In this document: positions 1 to 10,559 of the stretch, one piece after another
Layout: each line of letters opens with the position of its first letter
Numbering within the stretch: position 1 is the first letter of the stretch
Translations under genes and position numbers: made by a program
Notes under the pieces: generated by a model
Told to the model about the DNA's origin: nothing
Seen by the model: the letters and a program-made list of their open reading frames with translations, nothing else
Database searches by the model: none
NCBI GenBank assembly: GCA_016926455.1
Contig: JAFGOO010000103.1
Span: forward strand, 1-33,898
Reading direction: 5' to 3'
Length of the DNA: 33,898 nt
DNA from: Methanosarcinaceae archaeon
GTDB taxonomy: Archaea > Halobacteriota > Methanosarcinia > Methanosarcinales > Methanosarcinaceae

Positions 1-223
1 ATAGAGAACATACTAATGTTGTGTTGGGATATTAAGCCTCTCATCCCCCATCTTACGAAAGGGGACTTCTCGGCTTAAAAGTTAAATTTTATTACCTATA
101 GGTAATTATTGCCTATTCAGTTACCTCAGTGTACGAAATAAAAATAGGAGACGTAATTAATCCACCTTCTGAAAACGGTGATCTTCTTATTACAACGATG
201 ATAAACCTTTTTTAGACTATAAA

Positions 224-601
224 TCAGTGCATGCCATTTACACGGACACGGTTGTTGACTTCAAATTTCCGTTCAAATTCCGGGTATAGTTCTGAGTTAT
301 CTTTCAACTCACAAAATACTTCATGTCTCGGACTGATAATGACTATATGCGCAGGAGGGTGAATCTTTTTTAACCTATTGATTGCCGCACCTGCATGATT
401 CTCCAGTTCCACCAATGCTGCAGAATTACATCTGGCTTTTAGAGGTACCCCCATGACATTAACAAGAAGCCTGTCAGCATAAGTAGGTTCAATACGTTTA
501 GGATTGGACGAAAATCGCATTCTTCCATAATGCTCTAAATCATGCAATGCTATTTTTATCTTGTCCGAATCGTCTGCCCGGACTATTGCAAATGAGTTCA
601 T
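224..601 (-). CDS. Small conserved methanogen protein, probably DUF356-like
   Basis: Intact 125-aa ORF; overall sequence resembles the methanogen DUF356 family from memory, not searched. Confidence 0.5.
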   Translation of the reverse strand: MNSFAIVRADDSDKIKIALHDLEHYGRMRFSSNPKRIEPTYADRLLVNVMGVPLKARCNSAALVELENHAGAAINRLKKIHPPAHIVIISPRHEVFCELKDNSELYPEFERKFEVNNRVRVNGMH

Positions 602-771
602 TTTTTTACACCACCATCAAATCCACTATTAAATGAATATTTCCCCAGTTGAAATAGGACTTCACACTATAAAAATCATTGCATGTAAAATATTTAATAT
701 ATTTATTTTTTATCATTGATCAGACTTATTTCCATCAAAATTGGAGATATCAGATTTCCAATCAATTCTTA

Positions 772-1902
772 CTATTCATGCACGACTGTTTTTAGATCCT
801 GTAAAAATTCATTTATATTTTCATTTGTAAGATGTGGCATCAGAACGAGTCTCAGGGCGCGAGGTTTTCGTATTATGGATACCTCCCACTTATATTCCTC
901 GCGAAGTTTCTTTCGAACATTATCTGCATCTGGCACGTCAAGAGCCACAACGTTCATTATAGGCTCGATCAAAGTTCCAATTCCAATTTCTGCGGCTCCG
1001 TTTACAAGTTCTTCTGTAAAGGTCATACATTGTTTTATTATACGCCTGTAACCCTCTTTCCCAAGATGTTTCATTACCGCATATGCTGCAGCAACAGCTG
1101 CGCCACTTCTTGTACCTGTGAGGGAATACTGAGTATCGATGGTGAGGTATGGTGTGTGGGTCTGAAGCTGGTGCATCAGGTCGATATCCCGGAAAAGAAG
1201 CCCACCTGAAGGTATTGTACCGAGTCCCATTTTGTGAGGATCAAGTGCCATGGTGCTGACTCCTTCTAGTGAAAAATCAAATGGATATTTTTTTTCTAAG
1301 AAAGGAATCACAAAACCGCCAAAAGCGGCATCTACATGTAAAAAAAGGTCTTTTTCAACCGCAAGTTCTGATATCTCATCTATCGGATCGATCTGTCCAA
1401 ATTCGGTTGAACCTGCTATGGATACAAGTCCTATGGTGTTCACGTCAACCAGTTTTCTCATAGAATCCATATCCACTTTGAATTCATTATCTAATGCAGC
1501 CTTTTTAATCTCGATTCCCAGAATGTTTGTGATCTTGTCAAAGGAGAAATGGGCTGACTCGGGTACGACCACGTTTGGTTTTGATATTCTGGACGCATTT
1601 CTAATGGCACGAAGCGCCTGGATATTGGACTCAGTTCCACCAGTTGTTATGTATCCATGAACTGATGAGGCATGAAGTAAATTGCCCATCATGGATATAA
1701 CTTCATTTTCAAGATCATATGTTCCAGGGAACAGCCCGAAATCCCCCAGATTAGATTCGATAAACTGCATGTGGGCAGTGACTGCAATTTCATGTGGATG
1801 TGTACACATGGAACTGAATACACGCTTATATGTGGTGTCGCGCTTCCGTGCCTTATTCAAAAAAGTGAATATCTCTTGTTCTGTTAATCCTTTTTCATTC
1901 AT
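772..1902 (-). CDS. mfnA: L-tyrosine decarboxylase (PLP-dependent; methanofuran biosynthesis)
   Basis: 376-aa ORF with group II decarboxylase features: HVDAAFGG and the PLP-lysine motif ALDPHKMG. Confidence 0.9.
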   Translation of the reverse strand: MNEKGLTEQEIFTFLNKARKRDTTYKRVFSSMCTHPHEIAVTAHMQFIESNLGDFGLFPGTYDLENEVISMMGNLLHASSVHGYITTGGTESNIQALRAIRNASRISKPNVVVPESAHFSFDKITNILGIEIKKAALDNEFKVDMDSMRKLVDVNTIGLVSIAGSTEFGQIDPIDEISELAVEKDLFLHVDAAFGGFVIPFLEKKYPFDFSLEGVSTMALDPHKMGLGTIPSGGLLFRDIDLMHQLQTHTPYLTIDTQYSLTGTRSGAAVAAAYAVMKHLGKEGYRRIIKQCMTFTEELVNGAAEIGIGTLIEPIMNVVALDVPDADNVRKKLREEYKWEVSIIRKPRALRLVLMPHLTNENINEFLQDLKTVVHE

Positions 1903-2096
1903 ATCTAACCAAGATACGAAAACCTGTTTAAATTGATTGTGTTTTAAATATGTATTGAATATCTACTTTGCAAGGATGCCTGAATTATCGGGATAATTAT
2001 TTTACAATCGAGAAGCTCATAAGAATAAATTAATATTAGATACATGTCTTTGTTACGAATATTACTCCATATTCCATTTAATCCGAGGAACTTTCG

Positions 2097-2378
2097 ATGA
2101 TCACAAAAGAAGATGTAGAACATATTGGATGGCTTGCACGCATCGAAATTGATGTGCTTGAAGCCGATACATATGCTGCACAGTTAAACTCTGTGCTGGA
2201 CTATTTCGCCCAACTGGACGAAATCGATACAGACGATGTTTCTCCAACCTATCATGTAGTGGATGTGGCAAATGTATTCAGAGAAGATGTTGTGGTTGAA
2301 TCGCTTTCACAGGAAAAGGTACTTGAAAACACTGAACATAAGCAGGAAGGCTATTTTAAGGGGCCGAGGATCTCATGA
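2097..2378 (+). CDS. gatC: Asp-tRNA(Asn)/Glu-tRNA(Gln) amidotransferase subunit C
   Basis: 93 aa, typical GatC (VEHIGWLARIEI...), directly upstream of gatA. Confidence 0.92.
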   Translation: MITKEDVEHIGWLARIEIDVLEADTYAAQLNSVLDYFAQLDEIDTDDVSPTYHVVDVANVFREDVVVESLSQEKVLENTEHKQEGYFKGPRIS

Positions 2379-2387
2379 GGTAATTGT

Positions 2388-3815
2388 ATGGCAGAATGGA
2401 TGAGCATCCTAGAAGTTAAAGAAAAAATAGAAAGCACATCTTCTCAAGAGGTCACTGCATCCTACCTTGAGACAATAGGCAAAAGCAAAATAAACGGATT
2501 CGTGACGCTCTGGGATGGTGCAATATCCCATGCGAGGGACATTGATACAAAAAATCACAACGGTGTGCTTGCCGGAGTACCCATTGCAATCAAGGATAAT
2601 ATCTCTACAAAGGGGATACAGACCACATGCAGTTCAAAAATCCTTGAAGGTTATGTGCCACCATACAATGCGCATGTGATTGAACGCCTGATCAAATCAG
2701 GTGCTGTGATCATCGGCAAAACCAATATGGATGAGTTTGCCATGGGCACATCTACTGAGTCCAGCTACGCAGGTCCGACCCTAAATCCTTGGGATATGGA
2801 TCGAGTGCCTGGAGGTTCATCCGGTGGTAGCGCTGCAGTGGTTGCGGCAGGTGAGGCTCCAATATCACTGGGTTCGGATACTGGTGGTTCGGTCCGGTGC
2901 CCTGCTGCATTTTGTGGGGTGGTAGGATTAAAGCCAACATATGGTTCAATTTCAAGGTACGGGCTAATATCCTATGCTAACTCGCTGGAACAGATTGGTC
3001 CACTGGCAACAAATGTCAGTGATATCGCAATTCTCATGGATGTGGTGGGTGGATACGATCCTCGAGACAGTACCTCCATCAAGAATGAAACAGTACATCA
3101 AGATTCTCTTGTTGATGATGTGTCGAGACTTAAGGTTGGTGTACCTGATGAATATTTCTCAGAGGGTATCGATTCATCTGTTGAAAAATCGATCTGGAAT
3201 GCTATTCATAAGTTCGAAGACATGGGCGCCACATGGGAACGGGTTTCCATGCCTCATACAAGATACGCACTTGCAGCATACTATATAATTGCCATGAGTG
3301 AAGCTTCGTCCAACCTTGCACGTTTTGATGGGACACGTTATGGGTTTAATGAAGAGGGAGACAACTGGCACGTGATGGCATCAAAGACCCGAGCATCCGG
3401 TTTTGGTGATGAGGTGAAACGCAGGATTCTGCTTGGTACCTACGCACTCTCAGCAGGTTATCATGACAAATACTACTTAAAAGCCCTTAAAGTCCGTACA
3501 CTCGTCAAGCAGGACTTTGAGAAAGCAATGGCCAGAACTGATGTGCTTATAGCTCCGACAATGCCCACCCCGGCATTTAAGATCGGAGAGAAGATAGAAG
3601 ATCCGCTGTCCCTTTACCTTACAGATGTCAACACGGTTCCGATCAACCTTGCAGGTGTACCATCCATTTCCGTACCCTGTGGATTTGCAGATGGTCTGCC
3701 GGTAGGACTTCAGATAATTGGGAGCCATTATGATGAATCTACCATCATAAGGGCTGCATATTCTTTTGAACAGAACACTGATTACCATACCAGAAGACCA
3801 AAGGGGGTAGAATAA
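2388..3815 (+). CDS. gatA: Asp-tRNA(Asn)/Glu-tRNA(Gln) amidotransferase subunit A
   Basis: 475 aa amidase signature GGSSGGSAAVVAAGEAPISLGSDTGGSVRCPAAFCG. Confidence 0.97.
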   Translation: MAEWMSILEVKEKIESTSSQEVTASYLETIGKSKINGFVTLWDGAISHARDIDTKNHNGVLAGVPIAIKDNISTKGIQTTCSSKILEGYVPPYNAHVIERLIKSGAVIIGKTNMDEFAMGTSTESSYAGPTLNPWDMDRVPGGSSGGSAAVVAAGEAPISLGSDTGGSVRCPAAFCGVVGLKPTYGSISRYGLISYANSLEQIGPLATNVSDIAILMDVVGGYDPRDSTSIKNETVHQDSLVDDVSRLKVGVPDEYFSEGIDSSVEKSIWNAIHKFEDMGATWERVSMPHTRYALAAYYIIAMSEASSNLARFDGTRYGFNEEGDNWHVMASKTRASGFGDEVKRRILLGTYALSAGYHDKYYLKALKVRTLVKQDFEKAMARTDVLIAPTMPTPAFKIGEKIEDPLSLYLTDVNTVPINLAGVPSISVPCGFADGLPVGLQIIGSHYDESTIIRAAYSFEQNTDYHTRRPKGVE

Positions 3816-5236
3816 TGGCATACAAGAACCCTGAAGGAATTATGATCGGTCTGGAAATACATGTCCAGCTAAATAAACTGAATAGCAAGATGTTCTGTGG
3901 ATGTTCGACAAAATACCATGAAGTAGAGCCTAATACCCATGTATGTCCGGTCTGTCTCGGACTGCCGGGTTCTATGCCAGTCATCAATGAACAAGCTGTT
4001 GAGTCTGCCATGAAGGTAGGGCTGGCTCTGAACTGTGAGATTGTACAACAGACTCAGTTCCACAGGAAAAACTACTACTACCCCGACCTTCCAAAAGGAT
4101 TTCAGATTACCCAGTACGATTATCCGATTGCAAGCAAAGGTAGAATTGTTATAGAGGGCGAAGACGGCGAGCTTGTGGTAAGGATCACGCGAGCACATAT
4201 GGAGGAAGACCCTGGACGGTTGGTGCATATCGGCACCATTGACAAATCTAGAGGAACCCTTATAGATTACAACCGTTCCGGAATGGCGCTTCTTGAGATC
4301 GTCACAGAGCCGGACCTAAGGAGTCCTAAGGAAGCACGGCGTTTTCTTGACAAACTGCGGAATATCCTAGAATATCTTGATGTGTTTGACAGCACACTTG
4401 AAGGTGCTATGAGGGTGGACGCAAATATATCCCTTGCAGGTGGATCGCGCGCAGAGGTCAAGAACATATCTTCACACAAAGGTGCAGAAAGGGCGCTATT
4501 GTATGAGATCATGCGCCAGAAAAACCTGCTTCGGAGAGGTGGGAAGGTTATACAGGAAACACGCCACTTTGATGAGTCACGTGGGGTCACGATCTCACTC
4601 CGGACAAAAGAAGAAGAGCATGACTACCGTTATTTCCCTGAGCCTGACCTTGTACCAATGCGTGTAGCAGACCGTACATCAGGGATATTGGCAATGCTGC
4701 CGGAACTTCCGGATGCAAAACGAGAACGTTTCATATCACAGTATGGCATCACAGATATGCATGCAAAGGCGCTGACTTCTGAGATACGGATCGCAGATTT
4801 CTATGAACAGGTTGCTGCAAAGGTTGAGTATAAAGACGGTGCGGCATGGGTTGCCGATGTACTCAAAGGTGAATTAAACTACCGTGACCTTACAGTTGAA
4901 TCATTCACTGTGGATAATATGGTTGAGATTATCAAGATGGTCACACATAACAGCATTACCGAAAAAAGCGCGGTCGATGTGATCCGGACAATACTGGATC
5001 ACGGTGGCACACCTCTTGATATTGTAAAGGAGAAAGGTCTTCTTAAGGTCGAGGACGATGTTGTTAGTAAAGCTGTGTTTGAAGTGATCAATGAAAACGG
5101 TAAAGCTGTTCAAGACTATCTTGACGGCAAGGAACAGTCTCTTAATTTCCTAGTAGGGCAGGTAATGAAGAAAACCCGTGGACGTGCTGATGCCAGGGAT
5201 GTACGTGAGATAATGCTTGAGAGAATAAAAACTTGA
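3815..5236 (+). CDS. gatB: Asp-tRNA(Asn)/Glu-tRNA(Gln) amidotransferase subunit B
   Basis: 473 aa GatB (IGLEIHVQLN, YYYPDLPKGFQITQYDYPI, HDYRYFPEPDLVP). Confidence 0.97.
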   Translation: MAYKNPEGIMIGLEIHVQLNKLNSKMFCGCSTKYHEVEPNTHVCPVCLGLPGSMPVINEQAVESAMKVGLALNCEIVQQTQFHRKNYYYPDLPKGFQITQYDYPIASKGRIVIEGEDGELVVRITRAHMEEDPGRLVHIGTIDKSRGTLIDYNRSGMALLEIVTEPDLRSPKEARRFLDKLRNILEYLDVFDSTLEGAMRVDANISLAGGSRAEVKNISSHKGAERALLYEIMRQKNLLRRGGKVIQETRHFDESRGVTISLRTKEEEHDYRYFPEPDLVPMRVADRTSGILAMLPELPDAKRERFISQYGITDMHAKALTSEIRIADFYEQVAAKVEYKDGAAWVADVLKGELNYRDLTVESFTVDNMVEIIKMVTHNSITEKSAVDVIRTILDHGGTPLDIVKEKGLLKVEDDVVSKAVFEVINENGKAVQDYLDGKEQSLNFLVGQVMKKTRGRADARDVREIMLERIKT

Positions 5237-5257
5237 TCTGGTTTTTCGGACTAATGG

Positions 5258-5295
5258 TAACAAATATCTAATAGAAATGGTTATCAGATTTGTTA
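5258..5295 (+). terminator. Hairpin after gatB
   Basis: Arms TAACAAATATCT (5258-5269) and AGATTTGTTA (5286-5295), ~10 bp with one bulge, 22 nt after the gatB stop. Confidence 0.4.
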
Positions 5296-5365
5296 TCATG
5301 TTTTGTATCAAAAAGAATTAATAAAAGCGATCACATAATATGAATTGATCATATCAAAATTCTCA

Positions 5366-5491
5366 ATGAGGATAGAAATATGGTCTGGCGGTGAAATACC
5401 AGTTGCAAAATTAAACTGCAATAGGTGTAAGAACCCAAAACCCAGAAAGGTTTTGGCAGTTAAATGCAGCATGGTAAGTAAGCTGATATAG
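5366..5491 (+). CDS. Possible 41-aa small zinc-ribbon-like protein or remnant
   Basis: Not in ORF track: MRIEIWSGGEIPVAKLNCNRCKNPKPRKVLAVKCSMVSKLI; CxxC plus one further Cys. Confidence 0.3.
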   Translation: MRIEIWSGGEIPVAKLNCNRCKNPKPRKVLAVKCSMVSKLI

Positions 5492-5680
5492 TTCAAAGGA
5501 AAGAGAGAAATAGGGGAAACGAAGGGGATGGACTATAATCAGGGAACCTGTTAAACAGGTTCTATCCACCGCCAAAATATTCTGATTTTATTCTGATTTT
5601 TGATTTTCACCCCAAAACAATTATATGCATTAAAATGTATGTAGCCTGCCAGATAGGCATTCAATTAGAAAGGTGAAAAA

Positions 5681-5830
5681 ATGGCAAGATTTCCAGAAGC
5701 AGAAAACAGGATACTCAACAAGAAAATCTGCATGAACTGCAATGCCCGAAATGCTGTCAGAGCAACACGATGCAGAAAATGCGGTTACAAGAATTTACGT
5801 TCAAAATCCAAGGAAGTAAAGGGCGGCTGA
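5681..5830 (+). CDS. rpl40e: Ribosomal protein L40e
   Basis: Not in ORF track (short): [50 protein letters not shown]-x2-C...C-x2-C L40e pattern. Confidence 0.95.
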   Translation: MARFPEAENRILNKKICMNCNARNAVRATRCRKCGYKNLRSKSKEVKGG

Positions 5831-5838
5831 TCTAAGTT

Positions 5839-6582
5839 ATGCGAGTGGAGAAGTACCTCAACGATATCATAGAACGCGATGGTACAGCCCACTTAACACT
5901 TATCGATCCAGCATCACAATCTCCTGATGAGTCTGCAAGTATTGCATTTGCGGCGGTGGAAGGGGGCACGGATGCGCTCATGATCGGTGGTTCAACTGGA
6001 GCCGGAGGCATACTGCTTGACCAAACACTTTTTAAGATCAAAGAACAGGTAGAAATACCTACAATTCTTTTTCCTGCAAGTATAGCCGGTATAAGTAGTC
6101 ATGCTGATGCTATATTTTTTATGAGTTTGCTGAACTCTCGAGATATTAGTTATATAACTACAAATCAGGCAATGGGTGCCCCGCTTGTTTACAAATATGG
6201 AATTGAACCAATTTCAATGGCATATCTGGTTGTGGAACCTGGAGGAACGGTTGGGTGGATTGGCGATGCAAAACTAATCCCAAGAAATAAACCAGAGATA
6301 GCTGTTGCCTATGCACTTGCAGGTAAGTATCTGGGAATGCATTATACATACATAGAAGCAGGTTCAGGTGCGAATAAGCCCATATCCCCTCAAATGATCG
6401 GTGCTTTAAAAAAGATTCTCGGTGAAAACAAACTAATCGTCGGAGGTGGTATCCGAAACGGCAGTACTGCAAAGATATGTGCCGATTCAGGCGCCGACAT
6501 GATCGTGACCGGAACAATCGTCGAAGAGACCACAAATGTGACCGAAAAGATCAGAGAACTGGTATACGCAATCAAAAGATAA
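5839..6582 (+). CDS. Geranylgeranylglyceryl phosphate synthase family protein
   Basis: 247 aa TIM-barrel with TLIDPA, YIEAGSGA, GGGIRNG and IVTGTIVE motifs of the GGGP synthase/PcrB family. Confidence 0.92.
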   Translation: MRVEKYLNDIIERDGTAHLTLIDPASQSPDESASIAFAAVEGGTDALMIGGSTGAGGILLDQTLFKIKEQVEIPTILFPASIAGISSHADAIFFMSLLNSRDISYITTNQAMGAPLVYKYGIEPISMAYLVVEPGGTVGWIGDAKLIPRNKPEIAVAYALAGKYLGMHYTYIEAGSGANKPISPQMIGALKKILGENKLIVGGGIRNGSTAKICADSGADMIVTGTIVEETTNVTEKIRELVYAIKR

Positions 6583-6736
6583 TGGTTTAGCATTTGTCTG
6601 TCCAACCTATATTTTTGCTGAGGAGCTTATGTATTCAAAAAGTAGAACACATGAATTATATAGGTTAATTACCATCAAAAGATGGAAATCTATCAATAAT
6701 ATTATTTAAAAATCCCACAAATCCAGGGGAGGTACT

Positions 6737-8458
6737 TTGATGCTTAAAGTTAATGATATCGTGAAAGACTATGAAGTCAATTCTGAAAAAATTAGAGTTC
6801 TGGATCACATTAATTTCAATGCAGTAGATGGGGAGATCATTGGAATTACCGGAAAAAGCGGCAGTGGGAAATCCACTCTTCTGAGAATTCTTCGCGGTGT
6901 GGAGCCTTTCGGAGAAGGAACAATCGAACTCGATGGTAATTTGATAACACCGGAATCGGGGATTGATGGTATAAAGTTCCTTGGTAAGAACACTGCAATC
7001 CATCTGCAGCGTAACTTTGGACTCTGGACTGGACCGGCATATGAAAACATCGTTCGGAAACTAAGTTACCTGTCCGTGGGGCATGAATCGTTGCCATCAA
7101 AAGACGCCCCGTATTTTAATGATATGTATGAAGAGTCTCTGAAGTACCTAAAACTTGTTGGACTGGAACATAAAGCTCAGCATTCCTCAAACCTCCTGAG
7201 TGGCGGTGAAAAACAGAGGCTTATACTTGCCCGCCAGCTTGCTGCTAGGCCACGCTTGCTACTTCTGGACGAGCCTGTTACGATGACAGGACCGGACACT
7301 AAACAGGAAGTCATGGATGTAATTAAAGACTTGAAGAATACTCTGAATATCCCAATCATTGTTGTCTCACACCTGCCCGAAATCCATATTTATCTTGCAG
7401 ACCGCCTTATTTACCTTGAGGATGGGAGAATTGTCGAGGATGGAGAACCCAAAGTTGTACTAAAACATTTCCTTAAAGACCTCAAGCCGAAGGTAGAACT
7501 TGCACCGGTTAAAAAGAAAGAAGTCTGCATAAAGGTGGAGAAACTATCAAAACGTCTTGCTCTTTTCCGTATGGGTGAACTACTGAAGTTCGACGACCTT
7601 TCACTTGATATCAATAAAGGGGAGATACTTTCCTTCATAGGTCCGTCAGGTGCAGGAAAGACTACGCTTCTTAAGATGATAGAAGGACTGGTGGAACCAA
7701 AGGCTGGAGAGGTACGCTACCTTCATGAAGGCGAATGGCTGGATATAACGCGTTATAGTCGGAAACGTATGGAACTGCGTCGTAAAATCAGCATTATGCA
7801 TCAGGAATTTTCACTTTCATTGCATTCTACTATTAGGCAGCAGATTGCATTCAAGCTCAGCATGAAAAAGGAAGGTGCAATTGACTATGCACGGACAAAG
7901 GCTGAAGAACTTGGTCTCACAGATGAGATGCTAGATACCGTATATCAGCTACCGGATATGAAAAGCGAGGAAAGAGAACAGGCACTTAAGGATATGGGAC
8001 TTCCGGATGATATATTTTCAAAGTTGTTCCCCCAAGTTCCAAATACGGATGTGGAAAAATACTCAATACCTATCTTTGACGCATTGAACCTTCCTCTGGA
8101 GATACTTGATAAGATACCGTACCAGATAAGCGGGGGCGAGCATGTAAGGGCTTTCATTGCACTGGCACTGGCAACATCCCCAGATATCCTGATGCTGGAT
8201 GAGCCGTTCGGTGACCTTGACCCTGTGACGCTTAGAGATGTGACCAATTCACTGAAGACTGTCAACAAAATTTTAGGCACTACTATCGTTCTTGTTAGCC
8301 ATCATATGGACTTTGTGAAGGAGGTTGCCCATAGGACTTTGCTGATAGACAATGCCGCCATAATCATGGATGGAAAACCCGACGAAGTATGCCAGTATCT
8401 GATCGATAGAAGTAATGCCGCATACCTTGAGCACACGATAGAAGAATTAGCAGAATAG
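6737..8458 (+). CDS. atwA: Methyl-coenzyme M reductase activation component A2, twin-ABC ATPase
   Basis: 573 aa with two ABC domains (GKSGSGKST / LLSGGEKQRL; GPSGAGKTT / ISGGEHVRA) in the AtwA arrangement. Confidence 0.85.
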   Translation: MMLKVNDIVKDYEVNSEKIRVLDHINFNAVDGEIIGITGKSGSGKSTLLRILRGVEPFGEGTIELDGNLITPESGIDGIKFLGKNTAIHLQRNFGLWTGPAYENIVRKLSYLSVGHESLPSKDAPYFNDMYEESLKYLKLVGLEHKAQHSSNLLSGGEKQRLILARQLAARPRLLLLDEPVTMTGPDTKQEVMDVIKDLKNTLNIPIIVVSHLPEIHIYLADRLIYLEDGRIVEDGEPKVVLKHFLKDLKPKVELAPVKKKEVCIKVEKLSKRLALFRMGELLKFDDLSLDINKGEILSFIGPSGAGKTTLLKMIEGLVEPKAGEVRYLHEGEWLDITRYSRKRMELRRKISIMHQEFSLSLHSTIRQQIAFKLSMKKEGAIDYARTKAEELGLTDEMLDTVYQLPDMKSEEREQALKDMGLPDDIFSKLFPQVPNTDVEKYSIPIFDALNLPLEILDKIPYQISGGEHVRAFIALALATSPDILMLDEPFGDLDPVTLRDVTNSLKTVNKILGTTIVLVSHHMDFVKEVAHRTLLIDNAAIIMDGKPDEVCQYLIDRSNAAYLEHTIEELAE

Positions 8459-8668
8459 GCATCCTTTGCCTGTTCTCTAAACAATTACTCCATTTTTATA
8501 AATCTGAGTATTATATATTAATGCTTATCAATATTCTTTAATTTTTATGTATCGATGATTGTTCGTTATCGGCATGTGTTTTGAAAGTGCTTATAGGGGC
8601 AGTAATTTTTTAAAAGAAGAATATTTTTATGATTCTCAAAAAGAGCGGAATCTGACGAAACAGAGTTA

Positions 8669-9090
8669 TTAGAGTCTTATAAAAGACATATGTTTATGGA
8701 CAAAAACGCCTGTAACAATCAAAGCCATTAAAAACCAGATTGTTTGCATTATTCCAGCTTGTAGATCGGTACCAATTAACCATGCATGAATAAAAACCAA
8801 TAAAAAACCAAGATAATTCAAATAATGCACTTTCTTCCAGTATCGAGGTATTTTTTTTCTGATGATGCTCACTAAAATAGCTGCCAAGAAAAGATAAATT
8901 GCAAATCTTCCTGCAAATATCATGAATTGTTTTAGGGGAAAGAAGATAGGTATAAACACATATGGACTGTTTATTTTAAATGCGAACGCAATGGGATGAA
9001 TAAACATAAACATAACCCCTACTCTTGCAAGAAGGTGATGTATTTCGATGAAACTTTTCCCAAAATCTGTTTTCATCTGTGCCATATATT
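8669..9090 (-). pseudogene. 3' portion of a split ferric-reductase-like / cytochrome-b-type membrane protein gene
   Basis: Native sequence resumes at YMAQMKTDFGKSFIEIHHLLARVGVMFMFIHPIAF...; several TM helices with His; the N-terminus is at 24771-24950 across the integrated element. Confidence 0.85.
9082..9090 (+). repeat. attL core CCATATATT
   Basis: Identical to 24782-24790; same reading phase in both halves of the split gene. Confidence 0.85.
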
Positions 9091-9106
9091 TATATCTAAT
9101 ATTGTA

Positions 9107-9117
9107 GGTAAGTACAT
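9107..9117 (+). repeat. Integrase arm-type site candidate GGTAAGTACAT
   Basis: Perfect inverted copy at 24753-24763; 16 nt from the attL core. Confidence 0.65.
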
Positions 9118-9129
9118 TAAGGTGTAAAT

Positions 9130-10296
9130 ATGGCATTTGGAAATATTGACAACTGGATAGAGAGACACAAAGATGATATAGACGGCAATGGAAAAAAGAT
9201 TTACACGTGCATCCTTGATATGATGGAAATTGACGGCCTGTCCTACCATACTAAAACTTCTAATCTTGAGAATATAAAAAGGATAGGGGTATTGTGTCCT
9301 GAAATCAACTATTTCAAACTCACCGATGATGATATCCAAAAGATACAAGTTTCGATTGTTAAAAAGCATAAAAATAAGAAAACTGTTCGAAATTTAAAAA
9401 ACACTTTAAGAAAGTGGTTGCAGTGTTCGAATCAATCTGAACTTTTAAATTTGGTTAAGGCTGTAAACACCAAAAGCGCCGACAAATTACCCGATGATAT
9501 GCTGACACCGCAAGAGATTGAACTTATGTTGGATCATTGCACCACCACAAGAGACCAGGCGATAATCGCCTTGCTTTATGACAGTGGGTGTAGGGTTGGA
9601 GAGCTGTTATCTATGAGAGTTAGAGACGTGGAATTTGACGATAATGGCGCAATAGTCACCTATCCAGAGGGGAAAACTGGATGGCGTAAGAATCGTGTAG
9701 TATACGCAACAGCCTATTTGCGTCAATGGTTGGCGAACCATGAATACAAAAACAATCCAGAAGCACCTTTATTTTATTCTTTGCGAGGAGAGATCATAGA
9801 CAAGAATAAGGATGCATCACCAGAGAATAAAAGATTAAAGGGATTGACTGGTGAAGCTGTAAGGCGGCAGCTGCATATAATAGCTACAAATTCAGGTATC
9901 AAAAGGCGTGTACACCCTCATTTATTCAGGCATACCAGGGCGAGTGAGTTGGCAAACCACATGACCGAACAACAATTAAAGAAGCACTTCGGCTGGGGTG
10001 CAGGCAGTAACATGGCCGCTCTATACGTTCACCTTTCAGATCGTGATGTAGAAAAAGCTTTTTTGAAGGCAAGCGGAATAAAGGTCACAGAGGACGAAGA
10101 TAATAGACCGCAACCAATTAAATGTCCACGATGCAGAGAATTTAACCCACCGCAGGCCGCATATTGTTTCAGGTGTGGTTTAATGTTGTCACAGAAATTG
10201 GACAAAGAAGTAAATGAAGTTATGGAAGCCCTTAAAAAGAGAATAATGGATGATCCTAGTTTTTTGGTTGCCGCACTTAACAACCAAAAACCCTGA
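9130..10296 (+). CDS. Tyrosine recombinase (integrase) with C-terminal zinc ribbon
   Basis: 388 aa; catalytic motifs GCRVGELLSMRV, HPHLFRHTRASEL and ALYVHLS; C-terminal CPRC...CFRCG. Confidence 0.95.
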   Translation: MAFGNIDNWIERHKDDIDGNGKKIYTCILDMMEIDGLSYHTKTSNLENIKRIGVLCPEINYFKLTDDDIQKIQVSIVKKHKNKKTVRNLKNTLRKWLQCSNQSELLNLVKAVNTKSADKLPDDMLTPQEIELMLDHCTTTRDQAIIALLYDSGCRVGELLSMRVRDVEFDDNGAIVTYPEGKTGWRKNRVVYATAYLRQWLANHEYKNNPEAPLFYSLRGEIIDKNKDASPENKRLKGLTGEAVRRQLHIIATNSGIKRRVHPHLFRHTRASELANHMTEQQLKKHFGWGAGSNMAALYVHLSDRDVEKAFLKASGIKVTEDEDNRPQPIKCPRCREFNPPQAAYCFRCGLMLSQKLDKEVNEVMEALKKRIMDDPSFLVAALNNQKP

Positions 10297-10506
10297 TTTT
10301 TGCGGCATTTTTTACTTTTTTTATGGTTTTTGTGGTTTTGTTTATAGTTTACATTTCTATGTGAAATGAAACTTAATCAATTCTTACGCATGTTGTTGAT
10401 TTTGACTGGACTGTATTATTTATCTGTCATTTGTATACCACATATTGTTTACATTTCTTATTGAATTGTCAACAATATCGATAGCAGAAGGCACTAAAAA
10501 TAAGGA

Positions 10507-10520
10507 AAGATATATATCTT
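10507..10520. promoter_or_regulatory. Perfect palindrome AAGATATATATCTT in AbrB-gene promoter region
   Basis: 14-bp perfect palindrome including a TATA-like core, ~40 nt upstream of the 10560 start. Confidence 0.45.
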
Positions 10521-10559
10521 ACATTTGATGATATTACTATATTGTAGCAAGGTGGTTAA

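Noticed and set aside
1250-1660. Plus-strand ORFs opposite mfnA (also 716-1051, 832-1209, 1269-1463, 1682-1936)
   Set aside because: Antisense shadows of a strongly conserved gene.
2752-5113. Additional ORFs overlapping gatA/gatB (2752-2955, 3174-3371, 3477-3821, 3745-4011, 3869-4228, 4267-4590, 4434-4667, 4901-5113)
   Set aside because: Overlap unambiguous gat genes with no independent coding evidence.
9085-9136. Listed N-terminal extension MPYLHLNVLTYNIRYK of the 8669-9136 ORF
   Set aside because: This stretch is element DNA to the right of the attL core and overlaps the integrase start; it is a junction artefact, not the native N-terminus.
9073-9369. Minus-strand 98-aa ORF over the integrase start
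   Set aside because: Antisense to a well-supported integrase.
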